Shown here piece by piece: positions 32,920 to 41,568 of a stretch of DNA of 64,000 bases. Source of the stretch: Fibrobacterota bacterium (GTDB lineage: Bacteria; Fibrobacterota; Fibrobacteria; UBA11236). The notes under the pieces are model-generated. The model was not told the DNA's origin, did no database searches, and saw nothing but the letters and a program-made list of their open reading frames with translations. Location of the stretch: assembly GCA_028287505.1 (NCBI GenBank), contig JAQBPN010000011.1, positions 1-64,000 on the forward strand, in the 5' to 3' direction. Made by a program: the position numbers and the translations under genes. Position 1 is the stretch's first letter. Each line of letters begins with the position of its first letter.

Positions 32920-35022
32920 ATGCTAGAAGTCCCTCTGCTCTCCATCAAAGACCTGTGCATCTGGTTCGGCGGCGGCGGCAATTATCTCAAGGCCGTCAAC
33001 CATGCCAGCCTGGAAGTGGGCCGCGGGGAAATCGTAGGGCTGATAGGGCAATCGGGGAGCGGGAAAACCACCCTGGCCATGGGGCTGCTGGGCCTGGTCA
33101 AAGGCTATCCGGGCCTATGGGCGGGTACGGCCGAATTGGACGGGAAGAACCTGCTTCCCGATATGAGCCGGTTGATCACCCTGAAGGGCGACAACGTCGA
33201 GAAGCGTTACATCCCGTATCAGCGCGCCCATCGACGCCAACTGCATGGCGTGCTCGGCCGCGAAATCGCCACCATTTTCCAGGAGCCGAAGGCATCCCTG
33301 GATCCCTTCTATACCGTGGGCGAGCACATGCTGGAGGCTTTGGAGCGGAACCTCGATCGCCACGGGGGCGCCGCAACGGGCGGCGGGCTCAAGGCGGTCG
33401 GCATCGGCCTGCTCAAGGATGTGGGCCTGGTGGACGCGGAAAACCTGTGGGGGCTGCATCCCCATGAAATCAGCGGCGGCATGGCCCAGCGGGTTATGAT
33501 TTCCATGGCCTTGTGCGCCAAGCCCAAGCTCCTGATCGCCGATGAGCCTTCCACGTCCCTGGACGTAACGACGCAAGCCAAGCTCTTGCAACTGTTCCTG
33601 CACCTGCGCGACAAGCACGGGCTCTCCATCATCATCATTTCCCACGATATCGGCGTCATCCAGGAGATCAGCTCCCGCATCTATGTCATGCACCGCGGAT
33701 CGGTGGTGGAAACGGGCGCCTCGGCCAGGGTATTGTCTTCGCCCAAGCACCCTTACACCGCGTCCCTGCTGGATTCCTTTTCCCGTTTCGGAGAGAAGCT
33801 GCCCATGCCGCCCGCCAATCCGGATGCGGGCAAAGGGTGCGCCTACCGTGAGATGTGCGCGGCCTATCGGGGCATGCTCACCCAGGATGAGAGGACGCGC
33901 TGCGAAGGGGACAAGCCGCCGGGGCAGGCGGAAAGCCTGGCCGCCGCCGCGGGCGTCGCTCCGGTCGATTGGTCCAAGTGCCATTACGCGGACAAGAACA
34001 AGGCCCACGGGCCGGGAACCCCCTCCACCGCGAATATGGACCGCCTGTCGGCCGCGGACGGTTCCCAAGAGAACATCGTGGAAGTGCGCGCCCTGCGTAA
34101 GCGCTTCTCCCAGGGAACCCGGTCCTTCCTGGCCCTCAACGACATCTCGCTCTCCATCCCCAAGGGAGGCACTTATGGCCTGGTGGGGGAGAGCGGTTCC
34201 GGCAAATCCACCTTGGGGCTTTCCCTGATGGCCCTGCAGGACGTGGACGGCGGGGAAATCATCTACAAGGGCGAGGACATCCTCAAGCAGAGCAAAGCCC
34301 GCATGCTGGTCCTGAGGCGGGAAATCCGCATGTTGTTCCAGCATCCCGAAGGCGTGCTGAACAGCGGCATGACCATCGAAAGCATCCTGGCCGAGGGCCT
34401 GGAACGGGAAGGCCGCGTGGAGACCGCGGACAAACGCCGGCGCGTATCGGAAGCCCTGGAGCAGGTCCGCCTCGATCCGAGCCACGGGGCCCGCTACCCC
34501 AGCAACCTGAGCTCGGGGGAAAAGCAGCGGGCGACCATCGCCCGGGCCCTGATCACCAAGCCCGCATTTCTGGTCTGCGACGAGCCCGTGGCCAGCCTGG
34601 ACCTGGCCATCCAGAGCCAGGTCATGTCCCTGCTGAAGGAGTTCCAGCGCCACCTGGGTCTGTCCTATCTCTTCATCTCCCACAATCTCGCCCTGGTGAA
34701 AATCCTGGCGCATCGCATCGGCGTCATGTACATGGGGTATCTGGTCGAAGAGGCGCGCGTGGAGCACTTCACCGTCTCCGGGGTGCGCCATCCCTATACG
34801 CGCCTGCTGCTGGCTTCGACGCCCAGCCTGGACCCGGGAATCCGGGAAGTGCTGGCGGCCTATCCCGACGTGGAGCCGGTGCGCCTGGAAGGCGGTTGCC
34901 CATTCCGCAACCGGTGTCCGGTCTACCTCTCCAAGCGCGATTCGATCTGCGAGACGGCCATGCCGCCTTTGGTGGAGCACTCCGCAGGGGCGCGCGTAGC
35001 CTGCCATTTTCCCTTGGGCTGA
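32920..35022 (+). CDS. Fused double ATP-binding protein of peptide ABC transporter (DppD-DppF fusion)
   Basis: A 700-residue protein joining both ATPases. Domain 1 (about 1-320): Walker A GQSGSGKTT, signature ISGGMAQRV, Walker B LLIADEPST, plus the oligopeptide-type C-terminal Cys-rich extension (GKGCAYREMCAAYRG). A linker of about 40 residues follows. Domain 2 (about 380-700): Walker A GESGSGKST, signature LSSGEKQRA, Walker B FLVCDEPVA, and a second Cys-containing tail GGCPFRNRCPVYL. One chain replaces the usual heterodimer. ATG 32920 is preceded by GGCGGAGG; upstream in-frame sequence is repeat copy B. The gene ends at a strong terminator. Confidence 0.92.
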   Translation: MLEVPLLSIKDLCIWFGGGGNYLKAVNHASLEVGRGEIVGLIGQSGSGKTTLAMGLLGLVKGYPGLWAGTAELDGKNLLPDMSRLITLKGDNVEKRYIPYQRAHRRQLHGVLGREIATIFQEPKASLDPFYTVGEHMLEALERNLDRHGGAATGGGLKAVGIGLLKDVGLVDAENLWGLHPHEISGGMAQRVMISMALCAKPKLLIADEPSTSLDVTTQAKLLQLFLHLRDKHGLSIIIISHDIGVIQEISSRIYVMHRGSVVETGASARVLSSPKHPYTASLLDSFSRFGEKLPMPPANPDAGKGCAYREMCAAYRGMLTQDERTRCEGDKPPGQAESLAAAAGVAPVDWSKCHYADKNKAHGPGTPSTANMDRLSAADGSQENIVEVRALRKRFSQGTRSFLALNDISLSIPKGGTYGLVGESGSGKSTLGLSLMALQDVDGGEIIYKGEDILKQSKARMLVLRREIRMLFQHPEGVLNSGMTIESILAEGLEREGRVETADKRRRVSEALEQVRLDPSHGARYPSNLSSGEKQRATIARALITKPAFLVCDEPVASLDLAIQSQVMSLLKEFQRHLGLSYLFISHNLALVKILAHRIGVMYMGYLVEEARVEHFTVSGVRHPYTRLLLASTPSLDPGIREVLAAYPDVEPVRLEGGCPFRNRCPVYLSKRDSICETAMPPLVEHSAGARVACHFPLG

Positions 35023-35049
35023 TAACGGTTTCCGCCGGGCCGGAAATGA

Positions 35050-35082
35050 AAAAGCGCCGCGGATGCGGCGCTTTTCTGTTTT
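35050..35082. terminator. Bidirectional rho-independent terminator
   Basis: An 11-bp perfect stem AAAAGCGCCGC / GCGGCGCTTTT with GGAT loop (35050-35075) is followed by CTGTTTT. It lies between the plus-strand ATPase gene and the convergent zinc-ribbon gene and has A/T tracts on both sides. Confidence 0.9.
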
Positions 35083-35126
35083 ACCCTGGAACGGAAGGGC
35101 GGAAGGCGGGAAGCCTTCCGTACCGC

Positions 35127-35519
35127 CTACATGTCCTGGATGAAGTCGTTCACGTCCTTGACGCGGTTGAGATCGATCTTCAGGTTGGTGATGTCGTCGC
35201 CCATGAAATGGGAGTCCCGGATGGGCGCGCCCGCCTTGTGGGTGGCGCGGGCTTCCGCGGGCTTCACGATCAGGGAAGTGTGGCTCTTGGTGCTCTCGCG
35301 GGCGTTGATGTTCTTCAGGATACCCTGCACGGTAGTCATTTGCAGGTTACCCTGGATCTTCTCGATCTCGCTTTCGTCGATCTCGAAGGTCTTGCCGTAA
35401 TAATACATCAGGGCGGAATTGCAGGACGGGCAGTTAAGGACGATCATGTACGCCTCTGATCCCAAAAAGAGCTCGCTGACCTCTTTGCAGTGTGGACATT
35501 TAACGTAAAGGGGTTTCAT
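35127..35519 (-). CDS. Small zinc-ribbon protein of unknown function
   Basis: A 130-residue protein with two CxxC knuckles near the N-terminus (CPHC at 8-11 and CPSC at about 30-33), a likely zinc ribbon. A charged helical region follows, ending in a repeated Asp/Asn/Val pattern (NLKIDLNRVKDVNDFI). An AGGAG site precedes the ATG. I do not recognise the rest of the sequence. Monocistronic, convergent with the ATPase gene across a shared terminator. Confidence 0.7.
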   Translation of the reverse strand: MKPLYVKCPHCKEVSELFLGSEAYMIVLNCPSCNSALMYYYGKTFEIDESEIEKIQGNLQMTTVQGILKNINARESTKSHTSLIVKPAEARATHKAGAPIRDSHFMGDDITNLKIDLNRVKDVNDFIQDM

Positions 35520-35713
35520 ATTTCGCTCCTGACTCCTTATGAGGAAAATACAAAGTTCCAGGGCACTTCCTGCAATTAAGTCTATTGCTTACCGCAGAGC
35601 GTGTCAAGTGGAAATATCGAGGGAAGCGGAGACCGCGAACCCCGGCGGCGCGGGGCATTGGAGCCCTCTGCGGCCCGTGGGGCCGGGCCTCCGGGGATGT
35701 TCACGGGGTTCCA

Positions 35714-36075
35714 TCATTCGATGATCGCGAAGGGGACGGCGTACTCGCCATGGTGGGATATCGAGACAAGGCAACGGGTTGCGCCCGGGCTCCGCAACTT
35801 GTCCAGGGCCGCTCCCGTGAGGGTGGCGACGGGGCTCCGGCGGCATCGGGAAGGATCTCGATTTGACCCCAGCCTAACCCTTCGCACCATCCGGTGCCTA
35901 GGGCCTTGAGGATCGATTCTTCCGCCGCGAAGCGGCCCGCGATCCTTTCGTCACGCGCCTGGAAGCGATTGCAGTATTCCGCTTCGGGCCCGGTGAGGAT
36001 TCCGGAAACGGCCTCGGGGGTTAATTTTTTTATCCTTTCGATATGGGATATATCGGTTCCGATGCCTATGACCAT
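35714..36075 (-). CDS. acpS: Holo-ACP synthase, frameshifted
   Basis: Transfers 4'-phosphopantetheine from CoA to acyl carrier protein. N-terminal half: MVIGIGTDISHIERI with conserved Asp8, then GRFAAEESILKALGTG with the metal-binding Glu. The ATG at 36075 follows GGGAGA. At the run of four C residues (35831-35834 on the complement) the frame breaks: the in-frame reading becomes Pro/Ser/Arg-rich and unrelated. Adding one base there restores a typical end, VATLTGAALDKL, then CLVSISHHGEYA and a stop at 35714-35716, giving 120 residues, the usual AcpS size. AcpS is normally essential, so a sequencing or assembly error in the C run is the likeliest cause; a true mutation with a second copy elsewhere cannot be excluded. 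Confidence 0.85.
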
Positions 36076-36265
36076 TATATCTCCCGGATTGGACCGCGAC
36101 CTTGCGAGCCAGGATCGGCGAAGGGATTTGCCTGTTTCCATTGGACCATTTTGCGCTTCATCCTCAAAACGCCCGCTAATACCTTAATATACGGGAATAC
36201 GCCTTTTTGGGAATACCAACCCGGATTCGGCAAGGTCGGCGCATTCGCGACTTTCGAGGGCCGGT

Positions 36266-37447
36266 ATGGCGGAGACTGATCCTGATCCGAAAATGGCATT
36301 TTTGCTGGAGCCGGCTTCCCAGGCCCTTCTCAAGGCCATCTGCGCGGATCCTCGCGATGATCTCGCCATCTCGGGATCGGCGGGCCTGCGGTCCCTTCCC
36401 GCGCCCAACCGCATCGCGCTCCTGGAACAGCGGAAGCTTCGACTGAAGGCGGCCCGCAAGTGTCCGCTGGCCCTGGACATGATATTCACCCCGCTGGGCC
36501 TGGAGCAGCTCACCCACTGGGAACTGGCCGCCTACAAGGCCTCCAAGCTTCCTTCCGACATCCGCTCCGTGGCCGATTTGTGCTGCGGCCTTGGCGGCGA
36601 TTCCCTGTATGTTCCCGATCGCATCCGCGTGGTGGGCGTCGATCTTTCGCGCACGGTGCTGCGCGCCTATCTTCACAACGTGGCGCTGCGGCGCCGCGCC
36701 GACGCGGTGCTGGCGGACGTCGCCTCCGGTCCCGTGCGCGCCGAGGTCGCTCTCCTGGATCCGGCGCGGCGCGCGTCCGGCCGATCGGACCGCTGGCAGG
36801 ATCAGGACATGTCGCCCGGTTGGGACGTGATGGAAAAGCTGATCCCGCGCTTCGAGGGCATGGCCATCAAGCTGGGGCCCGGCATCGCGTTCCCGGAGTT
36901 CCTGGAATCCTACGAGTGGGAGTATCTGGGGTTGCGGGATGAATGCCTGGAAGCGGTGGTCTGGACCGGGCGGCTGGGCAGGCCGGGAATGGTGCGGGCG
37001 GTGGAGCTTCCCGACGGAGCCTCCATCGAAGCCCTGCGCGCGGATCTGCAGGATACTTTCGGCGAGACCGGCGCGCCGGGGGAATACCTGTACGAGCCGG
37101 TGAAAGCGGTGGTGCGCTCCCATCTCTTCGGCGTACTGGCCTCGCGGTTAAAACTTTGGCAAATCGATCCGCGCATCGCCTACCTGTCGGGCAATGGCCT
37201 TCTGCGGCATCCGCTTCTGAAGACCTATCGCATCGAAAAGGAATTGCCCTACGACAACAAGGTCATCAAGGAGTTCCTGCGCAAGGAGGAAGTGGGCAGG
37301 CTGGAGATCAAAAAGCGGGGCGTAAACCTGATTCCGGAGGAGTTCCGCGCGGGATTGAGGCTGGCCGGCGGCAACGAAGGCACTCTGATCTTCACCAAGG
37401 TGATGGACCGCAAAACCGTGTTCTGGGCCAAAGCCGTTTCCAGGTAG
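36266..37447 (+). CDS. Class I SAM-dependent methyltransferase with THUMP-like domain
   Basis: A 393-residue protein. The SAM-binding motif I is VADLCCGLGGDSLYV (about 107-121), and a catalytic-region equivalent is ALLDPARRA. The C-terminal third (RIAYLSGNGLLRHPLLKTYR to NKVIKEFLRKEEVGRLEIKK) matches the THUMP-like domain found in this family of putative RNA methyltransferases. The target is unknown; RNA is likely. The ATG at 36266 lies in a GGTATGGCG context with GAGGGCC upstream. Monocistronic, divergent from acpS. Confidence 0.8.
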   Translation: MAETDPDPKMAFLLEPASQALLKAICADPRDDLAISGSAGLRSLPAPNRIALLEQRKLRLKAARKCPLALDMIFTPLGLEQLTHWELAAYKASKLPSDIRSVADLCCGLGGDSLYVPDRIRVVGVDLSRTVLRAYLHNVALRRRADAVLADVASGPVRAEVALLDPARRASGRSDRWQDQDMSPGWDVMEKLIPRFEGMAIKLGPGIAFPEFLESYEWEYLGLRDECLEAVVWTGRLGRPGMVRAVELPDGASIEALRADLQDTFGETGAPGEYLYEPVKAVVRSHLFGVLASRLKLWQIDPRIAYLSGNGLLRHPLLKTYRIEKELPYDNKVIKEFLRKEEVGRLEIKKRGVNLIPEEFRAGLRLAGGNEGTLIFTKVMDRKTVFWAKAVSR

Positions 37448-37461
37448 GGGCGGAGGAGCCG

Positions 37462-37734
37462 CTAGTCGTCGACCAGAAAGGTGGTCTGACCCACCGTAAA
37501 GCTGTCGCCGGGGTGGAGAATGGCGCTGGGAACCCTTTCTCCGGCAACCACCATGCCGTTGGTGGACCCCAAATCGATGACGGTTATGGTTCCGTCCCCG
37601 ACCACGTCTATAGACAGATGCTTACGTGAAATATGGGGATCCGGCACGAAAACGTCGCAACTTTGATCCCGGCCGACGATATTCATGCCGATTTTAAGGG
37701 GAAACTTGGAGTTGTTGCAAACCAAAAACGGCAT
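37462..37734 (-). CDS. Stand-alone FHA-domain protein
   Basis: A 90-residue protein made of one forkhead-associated domain. The phosphothreonine-binding loops are clear: GRDQSCDVFVPDPHISRKHL (Gly-Arg, Ser-x-x-His) and DLGSTNGMVVAG. FHA domains bind phosphothreonine and usually work with Ser/Thr kinases or secretion regulators. No kinase is adjacent; the nearest signalling gene is the divergent REC-DUF2225 gene. Confidence 0.85.
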   Translation of the reverse strand: MPFLVCNNSKFPLKIGMNIVGRDQSCDVFVPDPHISRKHLSIDVVGDGTITVIDLGSTNGMVVAGERVPSAILHPGDSFTVGQTTFLVDD

Positions 37735-37960
37735 AGGTCCTGCGACTACGGGTACATTCTATTCTGCGTACAGGCGGAATACCATATCGCCGACCAGTAG
37801 TTGCACGCCCATCGCCCCCTGAACAAGATTGTTGGAAGCAAAAACTTAGTAAAATTCGCGCTCCGCTTTGACCTGGGACCCCTCCATATCATAAAATCCT
37901 GCAGTAGACCACATCCGCCGCATCGGCTTGCGCGCGGCTTTCGCAAAGCTTGGCCCGACT

Positions 37961-39148
37961 ATGGCATATTCCGATAAACCGGTGATCTTGGTGGTGGAGG
38001 ATTCCCGCGTTCTTGCCAAAGTAATCGAGCAGCGTCTCTCTCCCTTTTTCCGCGTCGAAATGGCTTACGATGGGGAAGAGGCCACCCGGGTCCTGGAGTC
38101 CAATACCTTTTCGGCGGTGGTCCTGGATCTGGTGCTTCCGAAAATGGACGGCTTCGAAGTGCTTCACAGACTCAGGAATCTCGGCAAGCAGATTCCCGTG
38201 GTCATCGCCACCGCCAAACCCAGGCAAGTCGTGGAACCGGATGTCGCTGGTCTGGGAGTGGAAGCCATCCTTTCCAAGCCCTTGGATTTCGGGTTGCTCA
38301 CCGACATGCTGCAACAGGCCATCGCCAAATCCACCATCATGAAGGTGGAGGAAGCGGAAATCAACAAAGCCACGGGCAAGAAATATCCGTTCAGGATAGC
38401 CAGGAAATGCTGCTTCATCTGCGGATACGAACAGGTGCCGGTGTTCCTGCCCATCAAGGAAGGCTTCAACGAGGACTGGAACCGGGGCTCCTTCCCGCAG
38501 TACCACAGCCGCAACGGGTATGAAGATTGGGATATGCTCAAGACCATGGTCATGGTCTGCCCGTATTGCTTCTTCGCCTCGGCGGATCCGTCCGACTTCG
38601 CGGACAACAAGGACGCGTCCTATCCCTACAGCGAGGAGTCGAAGAAGATCCTGGCCCGCTCCATTTCCATCCGCAAGCGCCTGGTTCCCGAGGCCCTGGA
38701 CGTGGATCCGCGCTTCGATCATCCCCACCGGGACAGGGACACCGTGGTGATCTCCCTGGTGCTGGCGGAGAAATGCAGTAACGGTCTCATCCTGGCCGGC
38801 AAACCGGGAGCCTATTGCCAGGCGGGCATTTACACTACGCTGCAAGGCGCGCTGAACACCTGGGCGTCGGAAAAATTCTACCGCGAAGGCCTGGTGAGCT
38901 TCGAAAACCAGCTGAAGCACAAGGATACCCCGCGCCGCGTGCTGGTGCAGACCTATTTCTTCTGCATCGTTCTGAACATGCAGCTCAACCGCACCATCGT
39001 AGGGCGGGATATCATGCGGAAGGTCGAAGAACTCTACGCGGATGCGCGCTACGAGGAAATCTCCGAGGAAGAACGGGAGTGGCTGATGCGCATCAACATG
39101 GTCTGGAAGAACGGGTGCGGATCGGGAGTCCCCCGGGACATCGTGTGA
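37961..39148 (+). CDS. Response-regulator receiver fused to DUF2225
   Basis: A 395-residue protein. Residues 1-125 are a receiver domain (ILVVEDSRVLAKVIEQR, phospho-Asp in VVLDLVLPKMDG, conserved Lys in ILSKPLDF). After a short linker comes a DUF2225-type domain (about 145-395) with CxxC zinc knuckles (CCFICGYE and CPYCFFAS) and TPR-like helices (TLQGALNTWASEKFYREGLV). DUF2225 proteins are normally separate and of unknown function. Here phosphorylation would directly control the zinc/TPR domain, so this is an output domain rarely described. The ATG at 37961 is used because the receiver begins at once. It overlaps or closely precedes the glycosyltransferase gene. Confidence 0.82.
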   Translation: MAYSDKPVILVVEDSRVLAKVIEQRLSPFFRVEMAYDGEEATRVLESNTFSAVVLDLVLPKMDGFEVLHRLRNLGKQIPVVIATAKPRQVVEPDVAGLGVEAILSKPLDFGLLTDMLQQAIAKSTIMKVEEAEINKATGKKYPFRIARKCCFICGYEQVPVFLPIKEGFNEDWNRGSFPQYHSRNGYEDWDMLKTMVMVCPYCFFASADPSDFADNKDASYPYSEESKKILARSISIRKRLVPEALDVDPRFDHPHRDRDTVVISLVLAEKCSNGLILAGKPGAYCQAGIYTTLQGALNTWASEKFYREGLVSFENQLKHKDTPRRVLVQTYFFCIVLNMQLNRTIVGRDIMRKVEELYADARYEEISEEEREWLMRINMVWKNGCGSGVPRDIV

Positions 39149-39159
39149 GCCTTGCCGCC

Positions 39160-40257
39160 ATGGCCCTGGAGCCGTCGCGTCCCTTTATCATCCATACTTC
39201 GAATCCTGAAATCGGCGGCGCCGAAGCGAGCCTGCTCGCCGCGGCCGCGCAGATGGTCTCCGTCTCGAACGGCGCGAAGCCCATTTTCCTGGTGCCCGCG
39301 GAGGGATCCCTGTCCCGCGGGATTGCGGCCCGCGGTTGGGAATACCGCGTGCTGCCTTGGCCGCGCGGCCTCGCCGGCCTCACCCAGAGCCGATGGTTCG
39401 CCTTGCCGCTGGTGATCCCGGGCCTGATCCCGTATCTGTTCCGCCTGCAGCGCGAATGCAGGAACGCCGGGACCGTCTGGTCCAGCGGCGTGAAAAGCCA
39501 CGGCGCCTGCCTGTTGCTCGCCCCCCTGTTGGGCTCAAGACTCCTCTTCGACATCCGCGATTTCCTCAGGCCGCTGAAGTTGCGCAAAGCCATTGCATGG
39601 GCCTCGCGGCGTTTCGGATGCAAGGTGGCGGCCAACAGCATCGCCGTGGCCGCGGATTTCCCCGGTGCCCTGGTCCGTTACCCCAGGGTGGAAATGGGCC
39701 GCGCGCCCGTGGACCGGCGCCAAGCCGGTCCCGGTGGAAAACGCATCATCTCGCATCTGGCCTACTTCGCCCCCTACAAGGGCCAGGATCTGTTCCTGAC
39801 CTGCGCGCGCAAGCTGCTCGACGCGGGCGTGGACGCGGAGTTCTGGATGATCGGCGACGTGATCTACCCCGCGGACGCTTACGCGCGCTACCGGGAACGG
39901 ATTTACGAATTGACGGGACGTCTGCGCCTGTCCGCGCATGTGCGCTTTCTGGGCAAAGTGGAGGGCGGGGAAGAGGTGCAGAAGCTGCTGGAGCAGACGC
40001 ACCTGCTGTTGCATTGCACGCGCGAACCGGAGCCCTTCGGACGATCCGTGCTGGAAGCCCTGATGTGCGGCAGCGAGGCGATTTGCCACAAGGGAAGCGG
40101 CGTGGCGGAGGTGACGGAGACTGGAGAATACGAAGAGTGGATGAAGCCGCTCAGGGAGATTTTGGGTGAAGATTATATCAGGGTGCGCTTGAAGGACGAT
40201 TCGTCGGGCGTCGGGCGTCGGGCGTCGGGCGAAAAAACCGGGAAGCTCTCGGAGTAA
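39160..40257 (+). CDS. GT4-type glycosyltransferase with repeat-encoded C-terminus
   Basis: A 365-residue enzyme with the GT-B fold: an N-terminal IIHTSNPEIGGAEASLLAAA loop (about 8-27) and a C-terminal donor-binding domain with HLAYFAPYKGQDLFL, then EPFGRSVLEALMCGSEAI (EX7E-type motif). It transfers a sugar from an activated nucleotide donor. Alternative start: GTG 39145, overlapping the upstream stop (GTGA). The last 18 codons (SSGVGRRASGEK...) come from the left arm of repeat copy C and are unlike the rest of the protein; the stop lies in a terminator loop. It is separate from the large polysaccharide cluster at 54-64 kb. Confidence 0.82.
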   Translation: MALEPSRPFIIHTSNPEIGGAEASLLAAAAQMVSVSNGAKPIFLVPAEGSLSRGIAARGWEYRVLPWPRGLAGLTQSRWFALPLVIPGLIPYLFRLQRECRNAGTVWSSGVKSHGACLLLAPLLGSRLLFDIRDFLRPLKLRKAIAWASRRFGCKVAANSIAVAADFPGALVRYPRVEMGRAPVDRRQAGPGGKRIISHLAYFAPYKGQDLFLTCARKLLDAGVDAEFWMIGDVIYPADAYARYRERIYELTGRLRLSAHVRFLGKVEGGEEVQKLLEQTHLLLHCTREPEPFGRSVLEALMCGSEAICHKGSGVAEVTETGEYEEWMKPLREILGEDYIRVRLKDDSSGVGRRASGEKTGKLSE

Positions 40258-40340
40258 GCTCCGGAGCGGTTTTTTCTTCTCTTTACGCCCGACGCCCGAC
40301 GCCCAGGCACGCTTCGTGCCGGGTCGCCCGACGAAACGCC
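40202..40340. repeat. CGTCGGG-heptamer palindromic element, copy C
   Basis: The left arm 40202-40231 is four perfect CGTCGGG heptamers plus CG and lies inside the 3' end of the glycosyltransferase gene. The core carries an intrinsic terminator. The right arm (CGCCCGACGCCCGACGCCC, about 40287-40305) is followed by the small hairpin GGCAC-gcttc-GTGCC (40306-40320) and the end CGCCCGACGAAACGCC (40325-40340), which is the exact reverse complement of the left end of copy A. Confidence 0.85.
40231..40277. terminator. Intrinsic terminator inside repeat copy C
   Basis: An interrupted stem GCTC-T-CGGAG / CTCCG-GAGC with TAAG loop is flanked by AAAAAACC and GGTTTTTT, so it can work on both strands. 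It separates the glycosyltransferase gene from the convergent oxidoreductase gene. The glycosyltransferase stop codon TAA (40255-40257) is in the loop. Confidence 0.75.
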
Positions 40341-40371
40341 GGATCAAAGCACTGCATTCAATTCTCGGCTC

Positions 40372-41568
40372 TCAGCTGAAAAATGCTTTCTTCGTGGTCT
40401 TCCAATTCCCCGCCGCCAGTCCCAGCATGCGCGTATAACCGATCAACTTGGAGGGCATCGACAGATCCCCTTTGACCATGTCCCGGAAGATGCGGTAGAA
40501 CGCGGTCTGGGCCGGCAGCGGCAGGTCCACCACGAAGTCCCGGATGCGCATCTGATAGCGGTGGCCTTTGCCGAACTGGGTCCAGCAGTCCTCCTGGTAT
40601 TGCGACAGGAATTCCTTCGAGACGTTGCCCGCCTTCAATCCCGCGTCGATCCATTTGGAAGCGAGTTCTCCGCCCAGGATGCCGCTGATGATGCCGCCCC
40701 CCGTCAGGGGATTGGTATGGTGGGCGGCGTCGCCGCAAAGGACGAAGCGGTCCGCCACGTATTCCTGGAGATTGCCGCTGACGGGAACCGCGCCGCCGTG
40801 GACTTCCAGTACCTTGGCGTCCGGAAACAGGCGGTTCTTGTATTCCATGCTCAGGTCGTACATGTTCTTCTCGCCCAGTTTGGGCGTAAGCACTCCCGAT
40901 CCCAGGTTGATCACCCCGGACTTGACCTTGGGGAAGACCCACACATAGCCCTTGTTGACGGACTCGTGTCCCTGCCAGAAGGTGAGATGGTTGGGGTTGG
41001 CGTCCATGGCGTCGATACGGAGCTCGATGGCGGAGCAGACCTGGGGAGGCAGCAGGCGGGTCTTCAGGCCCACCCAGCGTCCGCTCAGGGACTCGGCGCC
41101 GTCCGCGCCCACCACCAGTTTGGCCGTGACCGTGGAAGACGCGCGCGTGATCTCATCGATTACGGTGAGTTCGCGGACGCCGTCCTTGACGGGTGAAATG
41201 CCCTCCACCCGGGTGCTGACGCAGAGTTCCACTCCGGCGCGCACGGCCTGGCGGGCCACATCCTGATCGAAGAGGGCGCGGTCGATCATGAGGCCCACGT
41301 CGGGCTTGTCGTAACGGACGGAAACGCCGCCCGGTCCGTGCAGGATGACCCCGTTGAGATCGGTTTCGATGTATTCTTCGTTGACGTCCATGAAGCGCGA
41401 CAGGCGCGCGCGCCTGCCCGTGGCTTCCCCGCAGCGGACGGGCACGCCCACCACCGGCCGCTTCTCCACCAGGAGGACCTGGTAGCCTTTGGCGGCGAGG
41501 TTGCGCGCGCACAGGCTCCCGGAGGGCCCCGCGCCGATGACTATGACGTCATAGCTTCGACTTTTCAA
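40372..41568 (-). CDS. Geranylgeranyl-reductase-family FAD oxidoreductase
   Basis: A 398-residue flavoprotein. The N-terminal Rossmann motif is VIVIGAGPSGSLCARNLAAKG (about 7-27) with VLLVEKRP. The family segment VGVPVRCGEATGRR follows, then the second FAD motif CGDAAHHTNPLTGGGI (about 285-300). Such enzymes saturate isoprenoid chains (chlorophyll side chain, menaquinone, or archaeal-type ether lipids). It overlaps the upstream ferredoxin gene by 20 bp, so the ferredoxin is the probable electron donor. The substrate cannot be read from sequence. Confidence 0.85.
   Translation of the reverse strand: MKSRSYDVIVIGAGPSGSLCARNLAAKGYQVLLVEKRPVVGVPVRCGEATGRRARLSRFMDVNEEYIETDLNGVILHGPGGVSVRYDKPDVGLMIDRALFDQDVARQAVRAGVELCVSTRVEGISPVKDGVRELTVIDEITRASSTVTAKLVVGADGAESLSGRWVGLKTRLLPPQVCSAIELRIDAMDANPNHLTFWQGHESVNKGYVWVFPKVKSGVINLGSGVLTPKLGEKNMYDLSMEYKNRLFPDAKVLEVHGGAVPVSGNLQEYVADRFVLCGDAAHHTNPLTGGGIISGILGGELASKWIDAGLKAGNVSKEFLSQYQEDCWTQFGKGHRYQMRIRDFVVDLPLPAQTAFYRIFRDMVKGDLSMPSKLIGYTRMLGLAAGNWKTTKKAFFS

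Noticed and set aside
35601-35909. 102-codon open frame on the plus strand next to acpS
   Set aside because: Antisense to the broken 3' part of acpS, which has a clear repaired reading; no family resemblance.
37830-37855. Promoter TTGTTG/TAAAAT upstream of the REC-DUF2225 gene
   Set aside because: The spacer is only 15 bp and the -35 match is poor; not reported as a feature.
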